Made by a program: the position numbers and the translations under genes
The notes under the pieces: model-generated
Database searches by the model: none
The model's input: only the letters and a program-made list of their open reading frames with translations
What the model was told of the DNA's origin: nothing
From: an uncultured Clostridia bacterium
GTDB lineage: Bacteria; Bacillota; Clostridia; TANB77; UBA1234
NCBI GenBank assembly: GCA_947624765.1
Contig: CANQLS010000018.1
Location: 1-13,289, forward strand
DNA length: 13,289 nt
Direction: 5' to 3'
Part shown: in pieces, positions 11,841 through 13,289 of the stretch
Numbering within the stretch: the stretch's first letter is position 1
Layout of the letters: every line of letters begins with the position of its first letter

Positions 11841-11930
11841 ATGAAAATTGTAGTATATAGGCCAGGAAAATTTATGAGAGGAATTTTTAGTTTTTTATTC
11901 AAGGTAAAGGCTGATAAAGTTAATGAATAA
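11841..11930 (+). CDS. spoVM: SpoVM-like 29-aa sporulation peptide
   Basis: SpoVM is a tiny amphipathic helix that binds the curved forespore membrane and anchors the SpoIVA coat base; the Bacillus peptide has 26 residues. Here ATG 11841 follows AAGGAG (11828-11833) by 7 nt and encodes 29 residues starting MKIVVYRPGKFMRGIFSF and ending KVNE. It aligns with the Bacillus start MKFYTIKLPKFLGGIV without gaps: Met1, Lys2, Lys10, Phe11, Gly14 and Ile15 coincide. The important proline is at 8 rather than 9. Context agrees, since in Bacillus spoVM lies beside rpmB and close upstream of recG, as here. Bacillus spoVM uses sigma-E, but I find no clear sigma-E promoter here. The gene is below most annotation length limits. 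The call rests on a short match plus synteny. Confidence 0.7.
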   Translation: MKIVVYRPGKFMRGIFSFLFKVKADKVNE

Positions 11931-12030
11931 TGAAGAATGAATAGTGAAGAGTGAAAATTTACATAATAATAAATAGTGAATCATTAGCGTAATTAAATTA
12001 CACATAATTATTCACTATTCACTCTTCATT
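11929..12030. repeat. imperfect 102-bp inverted repeat between the spoVM-like gene and rpmB
   Basis: AATGAAGAATGAATAGTGAA (11929-11948) pairs with TTCACTATTCACTCTTCATT (12011-12030) at 19 of 20 positions. The interior holds a further AATAGTGAAT (11972-11981), able to pair with the right arm instead, and a GTAATT-A-AATTAC dyad (about 11989-12001). The left arm begins inside the stop codon of the spoVM-like gene. No good T run follows on either strand, so it looks more like an AT-rich palindromic repeat than a normal terminator, though it may separate the two convergent genes. Confidence 0.6.
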
Positions 12031-12040
12031 AAATTTTTCA

Positions 12041-12226
12041 TTACGCTCTTTCTACAAGACCAGATCTTAAACATCTAGAACATACCTTAATTTTCTTTGG
12101 AGTACCATCAACAACTGCCTTAACAGTTCTTAAATTTGGTTTCCAAGTTCTAGCTGATTTTCTATGTGAATGGCTCACTTGTAATGAGAACACTTTTTGT
12201 TTTTCACAAATTTCACATCTTGCCAT
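12041..12226 (-). CDS. rpmB: 50S ribosomal protein bL28
   Basis: Large-subunit ribosomal protein of 61 residues. The ATG at 12226 is chosen because AGGAGG (plus-strand 12235-12240) lies 8 nt upstream; an in-frame GTG at 12235 falls inside that site. MARCEICEKQ, VSHSHRKSARTWKPNLRTV and VCSRCLRSGLVERA are standard L28 segments. Cys4-x2-Cys7 and Cys49-x2-Cys52 make it the zinc-binding form, matching the zinc-binding L32 in this window. Organisms with such forms often carry zinc-free copies controlled by Zur, but none is in view. It is transcribed alone from its own promoter, divergent from recG. Confidence 0.97.
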   Translation of the reverse strand: MARCEICEKQKVFSLQVSHSHRKSARTWKPNLRTVKAVVDGTPKKIKVCSRCLRSGLVERA

Positions 12227-12267
12227 GAAACACACCTCCTTAGGGTTTTTAAAAATCTTTCTTTACT

Positions 12268-12296
12268 ATTCTAGCACAGTTTCTGCCGTTTGACAA
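12268..12296 (-). promoter_or_regulatory. promoter of rpmB
   Basis: On the minus strand, TTGTCA (plus-strand 12291-12296), a 17-bp spacer and TAGAAT (12268-12273) preceded by TGC as an extended -10. The leader is about 35 nt and ends in AAGGAGGTG. Confidence 0.8.
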
Positions 12297-12314
12297 CCTT
12301 TTTTTGAAAAATAT

Positions 12315-12343
12315 TTGACAAGAACAAATGTTTATGATATTAT
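12315..12343 (+). promoter_or_regulatory. promoter of recG
   Basis: TTGACA (12315-12320), a 17-bp spacer and TATTAT (12338-12343) preceded by TGA as an extended -10. The start is near 12350, so the leader is very short and begins at the ribosome binding site GGGAGGA (about 12350-12356). Confidence 0.75.
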
Positions 12344-12361
12344 GCTAAAGGGAGGAATAAA

Positions 12362-13289
12362 ATGGTAGATTTTAACCAAGATATTCAATATATAAAGGGC
12401 GTAGGTCCTGCTAGAGTTGAATTATTACATAAATTGGGAATTTATACGTTAGAAGATATTGTTACATATTTTCCAAGAGAATATGAAGATAGAGGTAATA
12501 TTAAAAAAATTATAGAATTAATGCCTAATGAATTAGTGGCTTTTCGAGGCAAAGTTGTATCTAGAATGGTAGAAACAAGAATTCGCCCTGGAATGACAAT
12601 TTATAAGCTTATAGTAAGTGATGATACTGGAAGAATGATGCTTACATGGTTTAATCAAGCTTATTTGAAAAATATGTTTCATATTGGTGATGAATATATC
12701 TTTTTTGGAAAAGTTACGGGAAATTTTGGCAAATTAGAAATGCAATCAGCTATATTTGATAAAGTTGGTGAAAATAAAAATACAGGGAAAATTATTCCTA
12801 TTTATCCGCTAACACAAGGTATTACACAAAATATATTACGCAAAATTATAGAAAACGCACTTGAATTAGTACGCGGTAATATGATGGACGCTTTACCTGC
12901 AGATATGCTTGAAAAATATCATCTTTGCGATATTAATAAAGCAATTAATGATATTCACTTTCCGGTTAAATTAGAGGATTTTGAGAAAGCAAGATATCGT
13001 ATTGCATTTGAAGAATTATTAGTAATGCAACTTGCATTGTTATTATTAAAAAAGAAAGGTAATGTTCAGGCAAGAGGAATTTCTTTTGATAAAGATGATG
13101 GCATAGATGAATTAATAAATTCTTTACCATATTCTTTAACGAATGCACAAAATAAAGTATGGGCTGAAATAGAAAATGATATGATAAGAGCTACATCAAT
13201 GAATAGGTTGGTTCAAGGAGATGTTGGTTCTGGAAAAACGGTTGTTGCAATGATGGCAATGTATAAGGCAGTAAAAAATGGTTATCAAG
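12362..13289 (+). CDS. recG: ATP-dependent DNA helicase RecG, 3' end outside window
   Basis: RecG regresses stalled replication forks and migrates Holliday junctions. The first 309 codons of about 680 are present, open to the last base. ATG 12362 follows GGGAGGA by 5 nt. The start DFNQDIQYIKGVGPARVELL carries the helix-hairpin-helix-like KGVGPxRxxLL typical of RecG. TYFPREYEDRG follows at about 39-49, then the wedge (OB-fold) domain with VVSRMVETRIRPGMTIYKLIVSDD and later KIIPIYPLTQGITQNILRKII. Helicase domain 1 opens with FEELLVMQLALLLLKKK, LTNAQNKVW and Walker A QGDVGSGKT (GDVGSGKT at 286-293). All visible motifs are intact. In Bacillus yloU and yloV (fakA) lie between rpmB and recG, and both are missing at this position. 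Confidence 0.96.
   Translation, partial: MVDFNQDIQYIKGVGPARVELLHKLGIYTLEDIVTYFPREYEDRGNIKKIIELMPNELVAFRGKVVSRMVETRIRPGMTIYKLIVSDDTGRMMLTWFNQAYLKNMFHIGDEYIFFGKVTGNFGKLEMQSAIFDKVGENKNTGKIIPIYPLTQGITQNILRKIIENALELVRGNMMDALPADMLEKYHLCDINKAINDIHFPVKLEDFEKARYRIAFEELLVMQLALLLLKKKGNVQARGISFDKDDGIDELINSLPYSLTNAQNKVWAEIENDMIRATSMNRLVQGDVGSGKTVVAMMAMYKAVKNGYQ

Noticed and set aside
10716..12030. CRISPR array or attachment site
   Set aside because: The repeats differ in length, orientation and spacing, and there are no uniform spacers, cas genes, integrase or tRNA.

Overview
The window is about 13.3 kb of AT-rich, standard-code chromosome from an endospore-forming Firmicute, most likely a clostridium-like anaerobe. 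The low GC, strong AGGAGG-type ribosome binding sites, TTGACA/TATAAT promoters, zinc-ribbon forms of ribosomal proteins L32 and L28, RNase Y and four sporulation-linked genes (ymdB, spoVS, splB and a tiny spoVM-like gene) all point that way. I see no phage, no intact insertion sequence, no CRISPR array, no tRNA or rRNA and no recognisable defence island. It is core chromosome. The unusual signals are small genes, leader RNAs, repeats and some divergent enzymes. No stretch longer than 300 bases lacks a gene.

Layout, left to right. (1) 1-1516: the 3' part of murD (peptidoglycan precursor synthesis), then a 62-residue unknown protein. (2) 1523-2630: rpmF with its own promoter and terminator, then a CarD-family RNA polymerase-binding regulator with its own promoter and terminator. 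(3) 2632-2908: an orphan 68-residue protein on the minus strand, divergent from rny, with back-to-back promoters. (4) 2920-5923: the conserved series rny (RNase Y), ymdB (phosphodiesterase), spoVS. (5) 5929-8339: helD, an RNA polymerase-recycling ATPase. Its promoter fires straight into a strong terminator-like hairpin. (6) 8278-9322: splB (spore photoproduct lyase) on the minus strand, convergent with helD, with a sigma-G-like promoter. (7) 9411-10713: an atypical double-domain ThyX homologue. (8) 10716-10917: a structured palindromic repeat and a bidirectional terminator. (9) 10908-11767: nth on the minus strand, divergent from a 48-residue membrane protein, with a 20-bp palindrome between them. 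(10) 11841-13289: a 29-residue SpoVM-like gene, rpmB (minus) and the start of recG. This recalls the Bacillus spoVM-rpmB-yloU-yloV-recG neighbourhood without yloU and yloV.

Common themes are RNA polymerase and RNA turnover (CarD, RNase Y, HelD), spore formation and spore DNA protection (YmdB, SpoVS, SplB, SpoVM-like), and DNA repair (SplB, Nth, RecG). The best candidates for something new are the leader hairpin of helD, the fused ThyX with its active-site motif split between two halves, the repeat family in 10716-12030, the 7-codon leader ORF overlapping rny, and three small unannotated-looking proteins. All identifications come from reading motifs by eye, with no database search behind them.
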